Positions 1 through 8,130 of a DNA stretch of 64,000 nt are shown here, piece by piece (position 1 is the first letter of the stretch; every line of letters begins with the position of its first letter). The notes beneath the pieces were generated by a model. The model was not told the origin of the DNA, made no database searches, and worked only from the letters and a program-made list of their open reading frames with translations. A program made the position numbers and the translations under genes. The DNA is from Desulfopila_A sp964446655 (GTDB lineage Bacteria > Desulfobacterota > Desulfobulbia > Desulfobulbales > Desulfocapsaceae), in assembly GCA_964446655.1 (NCBI GenBank), contig CAYUPL010000008.1, forward strand, positions 1 to 64,000, written 5' to 3'.

Positions 1-1
1 G

Positions 2-67
2 ATCGTGGCCGCCGTCAGTCTGTTCTTTATCATCTGGTCGATCCTTCCAGGCGGCTGGACGGCATAG
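2..67 (+). CDS. C-terminal end of an unidentified membrane protein (partial)
   Basis: A reading frame enters from the left edge and stops at TAG 65-67. The 21 visible residues are a hydrophobic stretch (IVAAVSLFFIIWSIL) followed by a short PGGWTA tail, which looks like a last transmembrane helix. The family cannot be named from so little. The frame choice is supported by the hydrophobic run and by the strong palindrome just downstream, but 21 codons open by chance is not rare. Confidence 0.4.
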   Translation: MVAAVSLFFIIWSILPGGWTA

Positions 68-90
68 CAACACAAACAATACCTTAACCG

Positions 91-128
91 TGGTTGTTCG
101 GCGACCTGAACAGGTCGCCGAACAACCA
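91..128. terminator. Perfect 18-bp inverted repeat, probable terminator hairpin
   Basis: Positions 91-108 and 111-128 are exact reverse complements around a 2-base centre, giving a GC-rich hairpin with half-site GGTTGTTCGGCGACCTG. It lies 23 bp after the upstream stop codon and ends 25 bp before the next gene. There is no T-run on either side, so it may act as a mRNA-end or processing stem rather than a textbook intrinsic terminator. Confidence 0.5.
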
Positions 129-153
129 TCATGGATGAAGCCCGGAACGGCAG

Positions 154-723
154 ATGAAAATGAGAGATATCTATAGAGGTATGCTGGTTGGCGACAGTCG
201 CGTTTTCCAGCTGGCAATGCATGGCAAAGCAAAAAAGTATGCCTTGGGCAACATAGCGATACTCGGCATATTTTTTGGTCTTTCAAACTTACTGGGAACA
301 CTGCGGACAACCCCCGATCTTCCCCTCAGCGATAAGTTTGCCATAATCACTCCATTGCTTTTCTCGGTGGCGGGCATAGTTATCATGTGCGGAGCGCTGA
401 TTGCCTTCACCATGATTTACTGGGCGGCAGCGAGGGCTTTTGGAGGCCAGGGCGGCCTGGGGCTGATTCTTGATCTTATCGGTATTGCGGCAATTCCATT
501 CTGGATTCTTGCACCACTGCTCAATTATACCGTTCGGCATCCTCCTGACGGTGCCATCAAATACATCCTGATCATCACCATTATAGGGTCATTTCTCTGG
601 TCTTTTAGACTGTTACGGTGCAGTCTCATGACTGCTCAAGGGCTTGGCGCCACTAAAGCTACCATTGCCGTAACGGCAATGTGGATATTCAGCGTAAGCT
701 CGGTGTATGTCTTTCTGCCCTAA
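154..723 (+). CDS. Yip1-like integral membrane protein
   Basis: A 189-residue protein with about five hydrophobic segments (roughly residues 30-50, 65-90, 100-122, 136-155 and 168-188). The overall plan, a short charged N-terminus followed by clustered helices with small-residue-rich turns, resembles the prokaryotic YIP1 domain family of unknown function. No catalytic motif is seen. The ATG at 154 has no strong Shine-Dalgarno (the nearest purine run is at about 136-150). It stands alone between the hairpin at 91-128 and the convergent glgC gene. The family assignment is tentative. Confidence 0.6.
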   Translation: MKMRDIYRGMLVGDSRVFQLAMHGKAKKYALGNIAILGIFFGLSNLLGTLRTTPDLPLSDKFAIITPLLFSVAGIVIMCGALIAFTMIYWAAARAFGGQGGLGLILDLIGIAAIPFWILAPLLNYTVRHPPDGAIKYILIITIIGSFLWSFRLLRCSLMTAQGLGATKATIAVTAMWIFSVSSVYVFLP

Positions 724-792
724 ACTTAGAATAAACCAGGAAATATTGGGAAAAGCCTGTATACAAACAGTGCGGGTTGCGACCCGGGAGAA

Positions 793-2073
793 CTATTTCT
801 CAGGTATCAGAATCGACTCACCGTCACCGAGATGGCCGGACGGGAAAAAGGAGTGATCCACATTTGAGTCGATGACGCAATTCCTGCCGATTTGGACGTC
901 TGGCGGTATTCGAGCTTCTTTTCCAATCAGAGTAATACCGTTATAGAGGTGCGTCGGTTCAATCTTGTTTGCTCTATCATGATGCTCACCATGCCCGATG
1001 ATACAGTTTTCGTCGGCGACCACACGTTTATCCAGAATAGACAGATCAATACTTGCCCCTTTTTTTACAATACAATCGGCGAAAAGGATGGAATCCTTGA
1101 CGACAGCACCCCTCTCTACCACCACTCCTGGAGCAAGCACCGAATTAATAACCGTTCCCTGAATATTTGACCCCGCTGAAACCAGCGAACGAACCACTTT
1201 TGCCTGAGAGCCGAAACGGGCCGGAGCCCGGTCCGCTGGTCCACCATCAGCTTCAACATTGGTGCAGACCTCCCATTTCTGGGGCGAAATACCACTTTCG
1301 GGACGCAACACATCCATATTGGCTTCCCAATAGGCCTGTATTGTGCCGACATCCCGCCAATAACCGTAAAATGGATACGCAAAGACATTATCATTTGCTA
1401 TGCCATGCGGCAGAATATGCATTCCGAAATCAATACCATCCTTATCCCGCATCAAAGCCTTCATGAGATAGTCATAGTCAAAGACATAGATCCCCATCGA
1501 AGCGAGATTCGTTCGTGGATTTTTCGGCTTTTCCTCCCAGTCGATGATTCTGTTGCGGTCATCGATAATGCCGGCACCGAACTGATGAATTTCGCTTTTC
1601 GGAACAACCATCATCCCCACGGTAATATCGGCATTCTTGGAACGATGATACTCAAGCATCGCGTCAAAGTCCATCTGGTAGATATGGTCACCGGAAAGGA
1701 TGAGAACCTCCTTGGCCGGACTGTCGGCCAGAAAATCGATATTACGCCGCACGGCATCGGCAGTTCCTTTATACCAGTCGGAATCTTTCTCTCCTGTCCG
1801 AGGCGGTAATATTTTTACACCTCTGCTTCGTCCGGTAAAATCCCAGGCCTCACCCATGCCAAGATGGCTCATCAACGAGAGGGGTTTGTACTGCGTCAGG
1901 ACACCGACCTTGCGCAAGCCGGAATTCATCACATTACTCAGACTGAAATCGATTATTCTGTAGATTCCTGCAAACGGCACGGCGGGCTTGGCCCGACGTT
2001 TGACAAGAATATTCAACCGGCTGCCCACTCCACCAGCCAGAATGAGAACCAGTGCATCCTTAAATCGACTCAT
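793..2073 (-). CDS. glgC: Glucose-1-phosphate adenylyltransferase (ADP-glucose pyrophosphorylase)
   Basis: A 426-residue enzyme making ADP-glucose from glucose-1-phosphate and ATP, the committed step of bacterial glycogen synthesis. The N-terminal nucleotidyltransferase core has the GGVGSRL loop (residues 14-20), K29 in RRAKPAVPF, the SGDHIYQMD metal/substrate segment and WEEKP. The C-terminal third is a left-handed beta-helix of hexapeptide-like repeats. Length matches the usual 400-430. Its ATG overlaps the stop codon of the upstream paralogue (ATGA, 2070-2073), so the two are translationally coupled. No glycogen synthase or branching enzyme is nearby. Confidence 0.93.
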   Translation of the reverse strand: MSRFKDALVLILAGGVGSRLNILVKRRAKPAVPFAGIYRIIDFSLSNVMNSGLRKVGVLTQYKPLSLMSHLGMGEAWDFTGRSRGVKILPPRTGEKDSDWYKGTADAVRRNIDFLADSPAKEVLILSGDHIYQMDFDAMLEYHRSKNADITVGMMVVPKSEIHQFGAGIIDDRNRIIDWEEKPKNPRTNLASMGIYVFDYDYLMKALMRDKDGIDFGMHILPHGIANDNVFAYPFYGYWRDVGTIQAYWEANMDVLRPESGISPQKWEVCTNVEADGGPADRAPARFGSQAKVVRSLVSAGSNIQGTVINSVLAPGVVVERGAVVKDSILFADCIVKKGASIDLSILDKRVVADENCIIGHGEHHDRANKIEPTHLYNGITLIGKEARIPPDVQIGRNCVIDSNVDHSFFPSGHLGDGESILIPEK

Positions 2074-3323
2074 TTGAGCACCTCCCCGAATTTAACAACG
2101 GCGGGCCAGCGAACCTTCTGCAGGTTGGGATAGACTGTCGCACCTTCCTCTATTCTGACCTGGGGGGGGACATGATTATTCCATCCTATAACAGAGACCC
2201 TCTTAGCGGTAGTGCCGGGTTCCGCACCGATGACCACATTGCGACCATAGGAACTGTTGACGTCGGCTACTACTTTGTTGAAACGACAGTTCTCATTGAT
2301 AACATTGTTAAAGAAGATTACCGAGTTCTCAACTACAGCACCTTTTTTGATGACGACTCCGGGGAAAAGAATAGAGTTCTTAACATCTCCTTCCACCGTG
2401 CAGCCGTTATATATCAGACTATTGCTGATACCGGCACTCGACCCTGTAAGAACGGGTTGATACCCTCGTATCCCTCTGTGTTCGAGATTCGTTCTTAACC
2501 CCCATTTTTCCAGATCAATCGGTGGTTCTTCCCCAAGAAGATCCATATTGGACTGCCAATATTCTTCAACGGTACGGGTATAGCCCCAGTATCCATCAAA
2601 TTTATAACCATACACCTTAAAATTCTTCTCAACGAGCATCGGAATGATATCCCGGCCGAACTCAAAAGAACTGCTTTGCTGATTACTTCGTAGAGCTTCA
2701 TACAACACTTCCGGACGAAAACACATCACCGTCAGAGAAGCCCAGCGTGATTCGGGTTTCACAGGCTTTTCCCAATAGCCCAGAATTCTTCCACCACGTG
2801 CACCGTCTTCATCATCGAGTGCTGCAACACCAAACCGGTGGGCATCTTCCAATTGAACCTTGAGCAAGGCTATGGTGAGATCGGCACCCTTGGCGTGGTG
2901 ATACTTCAGTAAATCCTGATAATCCATCTTATAAATATGGTCGCCGGAGAGAATCAGAACTTCTTCCGGACGATGATACTCGACATAATCAAGGTTTTTA
3001 AAGACGGCATCTGCTGAGCCTCTGTACCAATCGGTGGCCTCTGTGCCCAGAAAGGGCGGCAAAATGGATACATGACGGTATCTGCCGATCATGTCCCAGG
3101 CAGCCCCTGTACCTATATGATTGATAAGTGAATAGCTACGATACTGGCTGAGAATAGCGACTTGCTCTATCCCGGAATTCATCAGATTGCTGAGGGCAAA
3201 ATCAATAACCCTGGCAAATCCGCCAAAGGGCACGGCCGACTTGGGCCTATAGTAGGTCAGGACGTTGAGTTCGTCCACTCTGCCTCCGGCCAGGATCATT
3301 GCAAGCGTGGTAGGTCTAAGCAT
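2070..3323 (-). CDS. GlgC-like nucleotidyltransferase paralogue with degenerate nucleotide loop
   Basis: A protein of about 417 residues, homologous over its full length to its neighbour GlgC. It keeps a core with YRPKSAVPFGG, RVIDFALSN and SGDHIYKMD, plus a C-terminal beta-helix. The signature GGxGTRL loop is replaced by GGRVDELN (residues 13-20), losing the second glycine and the arginine that contact the nucleotide phosphates. The start at 3323 is chosen because the homologous sequence begins there (MLRPTTLAMILAGG) with a GGGA six bases upstream; the frame stays open to 3479 without homologous sequence. It may be a regulatory or altered-substrate subunit partnering GlgC, an inference from the fused arrangement. 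Confidence 0.8.
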   Translation of the reverse strand: MLRPTTLAMILAGGRVDELNVLTYYRPKSAVPFGGFARVIDFALSNLMNSGIEQVAILSQYRSYSLINHIGTGAAWDMIGRYRHVSILPPFLGTEATDWYRGSADAVFKNLDYVEYHRPEEVLILSGDHIYKMDYQDLLKYHHAKGADLTIALLKVQLEDAHRFGVAALDDEDGARGGRILGYWEKPVKPESRWASLTVMCFRPEVLYEALRSNQQSSSFEFGRDIIPMLVEKNFKVYGYKFDGYWGYTRTVEEYWQSNMDLLGEEPPIDLEKWGLRTNLEHRGIRGYQPVLTGSSAGISNSLIYNGCTVEGDVKNSILFPGVVIKKGAVVENSVIFFNNVINENCRFNKVVADVNSSYGRNVVIGAEPGTTAKRVSVIGWNNHVPPQVRIEEGATVYPNLQKVRWPAVVKFGEVLK

Positions 3324-3414
3324 AAGCATTCCCGTTGAGATTATTGGTGCAGCGAAGACTGGCGTTCCCCTTTTGGACACGATTTTGATTGCCCAGGATA
3401 GCCACTTTTTTTTC

Positions 3415-3443
3415 AGCGTAGAGCAGAACGTCCTGTTTGACAA
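3415..3443 (-). promoter_or_regulatory. Candidate sigma-70 promoter for the glgC pair
   Basis: Read on the minus strand there is TTGTCA, a 17-base spacer, then TACGCT, about 90 bases before the proposed start at 3323. The -35 matches consensus at five of six positions; the -10 is weak. The site lies in the 160-bp space between the two genes. No terminator is seen after the upstream DHH gene, so read-through is also possible. Confidence 0.3.
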
Positions 3444-3483
3444 GAAAAAGATAACAAAAAAAGCAATTTGAACTCTCAAACAA

Positions 3484-4521
3484 TCACATGTGACGCATTG
3501 TCAACCGTTTGAGAGTGAGGGTGTTAAAATCTTTTTCTGCAATTTCAAGCTTTTTAAGAGGCACCTCCGCCCTGGCGGAATCCTTGTGCCCACCGGCCGA
3601 GCCGAGAGAGCCGAATATTCGTGTTGCCAGTTTTCCGGCACTTTTACGATAGCCGTCACAACGAAAAATAACTACCAGCTTCTCACCATGAATGCCTGAA
3701 ACGAACACCCAGTCAATCTCCCCGACATGATTAAGAAAATCAGCAATAATGACTAAGATGTCAGGACTCCTCACTCGACCGACATGGGTATAATATCTGC
3801 GTTTGGAATATTTTAGCGCTGCCAGCGCTTCACTGAAATACCTTAACTCCGATCTGCGCAAATCAGTCAGTTCAAACTTCCGCACCAGGTTTCTATTGGC
3901 AATGCTGAACAGATATCGAAACGAAATACCATCAGCCAGTCCACCTCTTTTTTCAAAATCCTGGGTATCAACCTTTATGGCATAAAAAAGAGCAGTTGCC
4001 AGGGCAACGGATGGCTTCATGGAAGCGGCTCGTAGATATTCCACCATCATGGTGGCCACTGCACCGTAATCCGGTCGGATGTCGATATAATCCGCATCCC
4101 ACTCGCCACCAACGGGATGATGGTCGATAATAACGTTATAACGAACTTTTTCAAAACTAGGCAGATGATTTGGCTGTGAATCAACCAGCACAATTTTGGA
4201 GTAGTCGGTAATCTTAATATTTTTAAGCCGCTCCAGAGGAATTTTCAACCGTTCAACCATTGCCACGTTATTGAGCCGGCGTATCTCATTGGAATGGGCA
4301 ATAACCACATTTTTAGTGCGATAGCGAAGAAGCCTTTTTATTGCCATTGCCGAGGCAAGAGCATCCGGGTCGGCATTGATTATAATCAATACTTCATCTT
4401 CTTTGACAAAAACACTCCACAAGCCCTGCAACCGCTCTTTGGCCGATTTTTTTGCGGACTGTTCCAGGGTTGATGCGTTGCAAGTTCTGCTTTTCCGTGC
4501 CATTAATGTCAACAATTCCAT
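3484..4521 (-). CDS. DHH-family phosphoesterase (NrnA/RecJ-like)
   Basis: A 345-residue protein of the DHH/DHHA1 superfamily, which hydrolyses phosphodiester bonds in short oligoribonucleotides, pAp or cyclic dinucleotides using two metal ions. Visible motifs are NADPDAL (residues 49-55), VDSQPN (113-118), the name-giving DHHP (133-136), and near the C-terminus a GGHKDSARAE segment matching the DHHA1 glycine-histidine motif. Start 4521 is preferred: it follows AAAAGGGAAA and the preceding in-frame residues back to 4632 look non-native. The specific substrate cannot be told from sequence; NrnA-like nano-RNA or pAp hydrolysis is the likeliest. Confidence 0.8.
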   Translation of the reverse strand: MELLTLMARKSRTCNASTLEQSAKKSAKERLQGLWSVFVKEDEVLIIINADPDALASAMAIKRLLRYRTKNVVIAHSNEIRRLNNVAMVERLKIPLERLKNIKITDYSKIVLVDSQPNHLPSFEKVRYNVIIDHHPVGGEWDADYIDIRPDYGAVATMMVEYLRAASMKPSVALATALFYAIKVDTQDFEKRGGLADGISFRYLFSIANRNLVRKFELTDLRRSELRYFSEALAALKYSKRRYYTHVGRVRSPDILVIIADFLNHVGEIDWVFVSGIHGEKLVVIFRCDGYRKSAGKLATRIFGSLGSAGGHKDSARAEVPLKKLEIAEKDFNTLTLKRLTMRHM

Positions 4522-5054
4522 CTTGAAAATTTCCCTTTTAAGAGAAATCAGGTGTTTACAAGAACACGGCTTAATAGCCCCTTCTTCCGTAAACATCCGG
4601 GTCCCTGTGGTTTTTCCGTCAATGCGTTCCAAGACAGAGGAAACACAGAATACCCCTCAATGATGCAAACTGCCTCCTGTAAAATTCAGCCCTTGTATGT
4701 GTCGGAAGGCGCACCAGGGCAAGATAAAGCTGAAAAACCTGCGTATTTCTCTTTCCTTCCGATAGTTTTTCAGCAAACACGAATACTCACTATAGCATAG
4801 TATCTGACCAAAATGCAAGGGTCCGACCCTATATATCCTTGAGCCTGTATCGACATAAATAGCTGATTTTATGCAAAACATAGACAGAGAACATATGTTG
4901 CTTTATACTGGTCTTAACCTAGATGAGATGATCTGGGGGTATTGTCGGTTCTGTGCAATCCCCCTCCTTGCCGCTTGACGACGGATAACTATAATGGTAC
5001 CTAAGATGGACATCTAATAAAACTATCAACTTGATAGCAAAAAAATATTTACCC
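4522..5054. other. Non-coding divergent intergenic region
   Basis: This 533-bp stretch separates the leftward DHH gene from the rightward crcB gene. It holds a candidate leftward promoter (4789-4818), a hairpin GGGGG-T-ATTG / CAAT-CCCCC at 4935-4964, and a perfect 7-bp inverted repeat CTATCAA-c-TTGATAG at 5023-5037 just before crcB. Open frames here are short, low-complexity in composition and lack ribosome sites. I see no convincing gene and no match to the fluoride riboswitch fold. Confidence 0.5.
4789..4818 (-). promoter_or_regulatory. Candidate sigma-70 promoter for the DHH gene
   Basis: On the minus strand TTGCAT is followed after 18 bases by TATAGT, a good fit to both sigma-70 hexamers (four and five of six). 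It would give a leader of about 260 bases before the start at 4521. Support is from sequence pattern only. Confidence 0.35.
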
Positions 5055-5432
5055 ATGGAAAAATTTCTAGCTGTCGGTCTTGGTGGCGCACTTGGCTCAC
5101 TGGCAAGATATCTCATTGCCGTTCTCGCTGAAAAGTTGACACATATCAACTTTCCTCTGGGAACCTTTACAGTAAATATTCTGGGCTCGCTCCTTATCGG
5201 CTTCTGCTGGAACTATTTTGATAAAATCCATATAAATAATGAATTCAGACTTTTTATATTTACCGGCTTCCTCGGCGGTTTTACGACATTCTCCACCTTC
5301 ACCAGAGAAACCACCCAGTTTCTCAAGGCCGGTGAGCCATACCAGGCCATCTCCTACCTTCTTCTCTCTAATGTGGTTGGGGTTGCAGCAGTCATCTGCG
5401 GCTTTTATCTCTCCTACAGGATATCGCGCTGA
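5055..5432 (+). CDS. crcB: CrcB/Fluc fluoride ion channel
   Basis: A 125-residue, four-helix membrane protein of the Fluc family, which assembles as an antiparallel dimer and exports fluoride across the inner membrane. Family marks are GGALGSLARY near the N-terminus, GTFTVNILGSLLIG in helix 2 and GFLGGFTTFSTF in helix 3, carrying the pore asparagine and the Phe-box phenylalanines. The ATG at 5055 is preferred because it begins the conserved helix; an in-frame TTG at 5031 sits inside a palindrome. No Shine-Dalgarno is obvious. It lies 12 bp before the permease gene, so the two may be cotranscribed. Confidence 0.92.
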   Translation: MEKFLAVGLGGALGSLARYLIAVLAEKLTHINFPLGTFTVNILGSLLIGFCWNYFDKIHINNEFRLFIFTGFLGGFTTFSTFTRETTQFLKAGEPYQAISYLLLSNVVGVAAVICGFYLSYRISR

Positions 5433-5444
5433 CAGGAGAAAACC

Positions 5445-5962
5445 GTGATATTGCTCAACCGCTATCTACTGGCTCAATTTGTCACCAACTTCATTACTGT
5501 TTCAACCGCCTTCGTAGCCATCTACCTGCTCGTTGATTTTTTTGAAAAAATCGACAAATTTACCTCCGAGGGAGGTTCTCCGGCACTGGCGCTGCAATTC
5601 TTCTTTTTAAATATCCCTTTTATTCTCGATCAGCTTGGTCCGGTACTTATTCTTCTGGCGGCAGTGATCACCCTGGGGATACTTAACCATAACAACGAAT
5701 TACGTGCATTGAAGGCCGGTGGAATTCCACTCAAGACCATAGTCAGACCAATTTTCATCGGTGCTGTATTAATGACCCTGGTTTTTCTCGCCATGGCTCA
5801 ATTTCTGTTGCCCAAAACCATTTCCACCACGAATACAATATGGTATGAGCAGCTCCAGGGAAAAGTCCCCCTGGGAACCTACCGCAATGGTCGTTACTAC
5901 TATAAGGGTGAAGAGGGTTTTTACTCTTTCCAGTGGCCGGACACAGACAGACTTTCCTTTCA
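5445..5962 (+). CDS. lptG: LPS export permease LptF/LptG family, N-terminal part (cut by assembly gap)
   Basis: The first 172 residues of a YjgP/YjgQ-family permease. With LptB these proteins form the ABC transporter that extracts lipopolysaccharide from the inner membrane and pushes it into the Lpt bridge. Visible are helix 1 (residues 7-29) ending in LVDFFEKIDKF, helices at about 55-78 and 103-124, the NNELRALKAGGIPL coupling segment and the start of the periplasmic domain. The start is GTG at 5445 with AGGAG 8 bases upstream. Family length is about 360, so roughly half is lost in the N run. LptG fits slightly better than LptF, with low certainty. Confidence 0.8.
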
Positions 5963-6062
5963 NNNNNNNNNNNNNNNNNNNNNNNNNNNNNNNNNNNNNN
6001 NNNNNNNNNNNNNNNNNNNNNNNNNNNNNNNNNNNNNNNNNNNNNNNNNNNNNNNNNNNNNN
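5963..6062. other. Assembly gap of 100 N
   Basis: Exactly 100 undetermined bases, the conventional placeholder for a gap of unknown length. It truncates the permease gene on its left. The missing sequence should include at least the last half of that gene and possibly further genes. Confidence 0.98.
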
Positions 6063-6131
6063 TGTTCCTGACCTGTTGGCCGTATGCCCCCGAAGGCTGC
6101 AAAATGTACATATTTTCCTCGATTCACTCCC

Positions 6132-6959
6132 ATGGACGATTTTCGCCAAAGCGCTGTCTTTTCCTGCAATGTTCATTACTGGCAACAAAATGCCGGGAGG
6201 TTTCTGGAAAAGAGCGGTCTAGGAAAAATGCTTGATGGCAGCCAAACCGTTCTCATTAAACCCAATCTCGTCGAAAATCTTGCCCCGCCGGTGACAACAC
6301 CGGTCGGCATGGTACAAAAAGTCGCTGAATATCTCCTTGACCATCTCTCACCGTCCAGGATTCTCATCGGTGAAGGCTGCGGTGCTACAGATTATGACAC
6401 CCATCATGCCTTTTCTCAACTCGGCTATACCAAACTGGCAAAAAAGCTGCACCTTCGGCTGGTTGACCTCAATAGCGAGAAATTATGCCGCAAAACAAAT
6501 CGTGACTGCGCAAGATGGCCCGAAATATATCTGCCCGAATTACTCGATGACGTCTTTCTTCTTTCCATGCCGCAGTTGAAAGCTCATTCCCTCGCCGGAG
6601 TTACCCTTACCATGAAAAACATGATGGGCTGTGCCCCACCATGCCATTATCGCCGGGGTGGCGCGTGGAATAAAGCTGCCTTCCACGTCAATCTGCAGGA
6701 AGCAATTTTCGATTTAAACCGTTACCGTACACCTGACTTCAGTCTACTTGATGCATCCATCGGTATGGCTCAAGCCCATCTCTGGGGCCCGCCCTGTACT
6801 CCCCCCGTCAATATAATTGCAGCCTCGGCTGATCCTGTGGCTATTGACAGCTATGGCGCAATGCTCCTCGGCAAGGATTTCAGGAAGATCAAACACATAC
6901 GTATGGCGAATGGGGTATTGGGAAACGCTGTCGAATTCGAAATACTACCGGTATCCTGA
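6132..6959 (+). CDS. DUF362 family protein
   Basis: A 275-residue protein of the DUF362 family, whose role is unknown and which often sits near iron-sulfur or corrinoid genes. Recognisable segments are the KPNLVEN block, GEGCGATDYDTHHAF, the SMPQLKAHSLAGVTLTMKNM core and the C-terminal AASADPVAIDSYG block. It lacks the C-terminal ferredoxin domain some members carry. The frame could begin at ATG 6084, but the family-like sequence begins at 6132; neither has a clear ribosome site, and an in-frame TGA at 6069-6071 bounds the gene, so it is not continuous with sequence lost in the gap. Confidence 0.75.
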   Translation: MDDFRQSAVFSCNVHYWQQNAGRFLEKSGLGKMLDGSQTVLIKPNLVENLAPPVTTPVGMVQKVAEYLLDHLSPSRILIGEGCGATDYDTHHAFSQLGYTKLAKKLHLRLVDLNSEKLCRKTNRDCARWPEIYLPELLDDVFLLSMPQLKAHSLAGVTLTMKNMMGCAPPCHYRRGGAWNKAAFHVNLQEAIFDLNRYRTPDFSLLDASIGMAQAHLWGPPCTPPVNIIAASADPVAIDSYGAMLLGKDFRKIKHIRMANGVLGNAVEFEILPVS

Positions 6960-7037
6960 ATACTTGCCACAACACTGCAAAGAGGTGGTCCCGGATGACC
7001 TTTTTCTTTTCTGACCAGAGGGCAATACTTTATAAAC

Positions 7038-7069
7038 AAAAAGCCGTCTCTTTATCAGGACGGCTTTTT
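7038..7069. terminator. Bidirectional intrinsic terminator
   Basis: AAAAAGCCGTC and GACGGCTTTTT flank a 10-base loop, giving a GC stem with a T-run in both directions. It lies between the convergent DUF362 gene and the prolyl isomerase gene and should end both transcripts. Confidence 0.85.
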
Positions 7070-7143
7070 GATACAAATCAAAAACTGTGTTTGTCGACTT
7101 TTGACCGTATTGTTTACAGTTGCAAGAGAAGATCCTGCACGGA

Positions 7144-7860
7144 TCATTGCTCCTCTTGTTCTATACCCAGCAGGTCAACCTCGAAGACAAGAACCGAGTT
7201 AGGCTCTATGACGGGAGGGGCTCCTTTTTCACCATAGGCAAGCTCCGATGGAATAACAAGCTGATATTTTGAGCCCACTTCCATAAGTTGCAAAGCCTCA
7301 CTCCATCCCGGAATTACTTGATCAACACCGAAAATGGCAGGCTCACCTCGTTTTATGGAGCTGTCAAATTCGGTTCCATCAACAAGGGTACCGACATAAT
7401 CTACCTTGACCGTATCGGTAGCTTTTGGTTTCGGTCCGTCTCCCTCGGCCAGCAACTTGTACTGCAGCCCACTATCAGTGGTAACCACGCCGTCTTTTTT
7501 CTTATTCTCTTCCAAAAATGCAGCACCAAGCTGTAGATTATCTTCTTTCATCTGTTCCAGCTGTTCCTGCTGCTTGGCCTGCATCTTTTCCCCAAACTGC
7601 TTCTGTACCGCAGCAATTTCTTCTGCACTAAGGCGAGATTCATTTCCCTGAAATGCATCCTCCAGTCCCTGCAGAAGAGCTGGAAAATTAATCTCCTCAC
7701 CAATTCCTTTGAAATAATTACCAACATCAAGGCCCATACTGTATCCGAGTTTCTCCTCAAAACTTTCAAAGGCTACGGTCTTTGTTTCCTTATCCTCGGC
7801 CCATAACGTAGTAGGCAACATAAACGTGCAGACCAGAATCACCCCTGCCAATTGTTTCAT
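7144..7860 (-). CDS. Exported FKBP-type peptidyl-prolyl isomerase (FkpA/Mip-like)
   Basis: A 238-residue protein with a signal peptide (MKQLAGVILVCTFMLPTTLWA, cleavage likely after A21), a helical Mip/FkpA N-terminal dimerisation domain (about 35-135, charged and Gln/Glu-rich) and an FKBP domain (about 140-235) with VDYVGTLVDGTEFDSS, VIPGWSEAL and IPSELAYGE. It would catalyse cis-trans prolyl isomerisation and act as a chaperone in the periplasm. Start 7860 is fixed by AGGAG 7 bases upstream and by the signal peptide. It is the last minus-strand gene before the terminator at 7038-7069. Confidence 0.92.
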   Translation of the reverse strand: MKQLAGVILVCTFMLPTTLWAEDKETKTVAFESFEEKLGYSMGLDVGNYFKGIGEEINFPALLQGLEDAFQGNESRLSAEEIAAVQKQFGEKMQAKQQEQLEQMKEDNLQLGAAFLEENKKKDGVVTTDSGLQYKLLAEGDGPKPKATDTVKVDYVGTLVDGTEFDSSIKRGEPAIFGVDQVIPGWSEALQLMEVGSKYQLVIPSELAYGEKGAPPVIEPNSVLVFEVDLLGIEQEEQ

Positions 7861-8130
7861 GTAATACTCCTTTAAGTTAAATATGATAGCGCTGTAAAGC
7901 ACCTGACAGTATTTTTCAGGCCAGGGCATTCGTTCTTTCCCCTGCCCTCTTTACCTTAAACTCCAGATGGAGAATATTGAAAGCAAATCACTGCTGTTGC
8001 AACTGCATTTCAGTATCTTTTTTCGTCTGTGCCTATGGTAAACATTCAACGATTTCCTTCAAGCCTGCCGCCGATAAATATTTCTTCATCCACTACAGGA
8101 AACAGCATTCTCCAAGCACTCCTGGAGAAC

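Noticed and set aside
773..786. CGGGT/ACCCG hairpin after glgC as a terminator
   Set aside because: The stem has only 5 bp and no T-run on the minus strand.
4657..4881. Minus-strand frame of 74 codons upstream of the DHH gene
   Set aside because: It has no ribosome site and unusual composition, and it overlaps the best promoter candidate for the DHH gene.
4900..5054. Fluoride riboswitch before crcB
   Set aside because: The expected GGNGAUGG, CC-UAAC and CUGAUG-type conserved bases of the fluoride motif could not be placed; only a GGGGG/CCCCC hairpin and a 7-bp palindrome are present.
6084..6131. Upstream ATG as the DUF362 start
   Set aside because: Residues before 6132 do not resemble the family and neither start has a ribosome site; the shorter form fits better.
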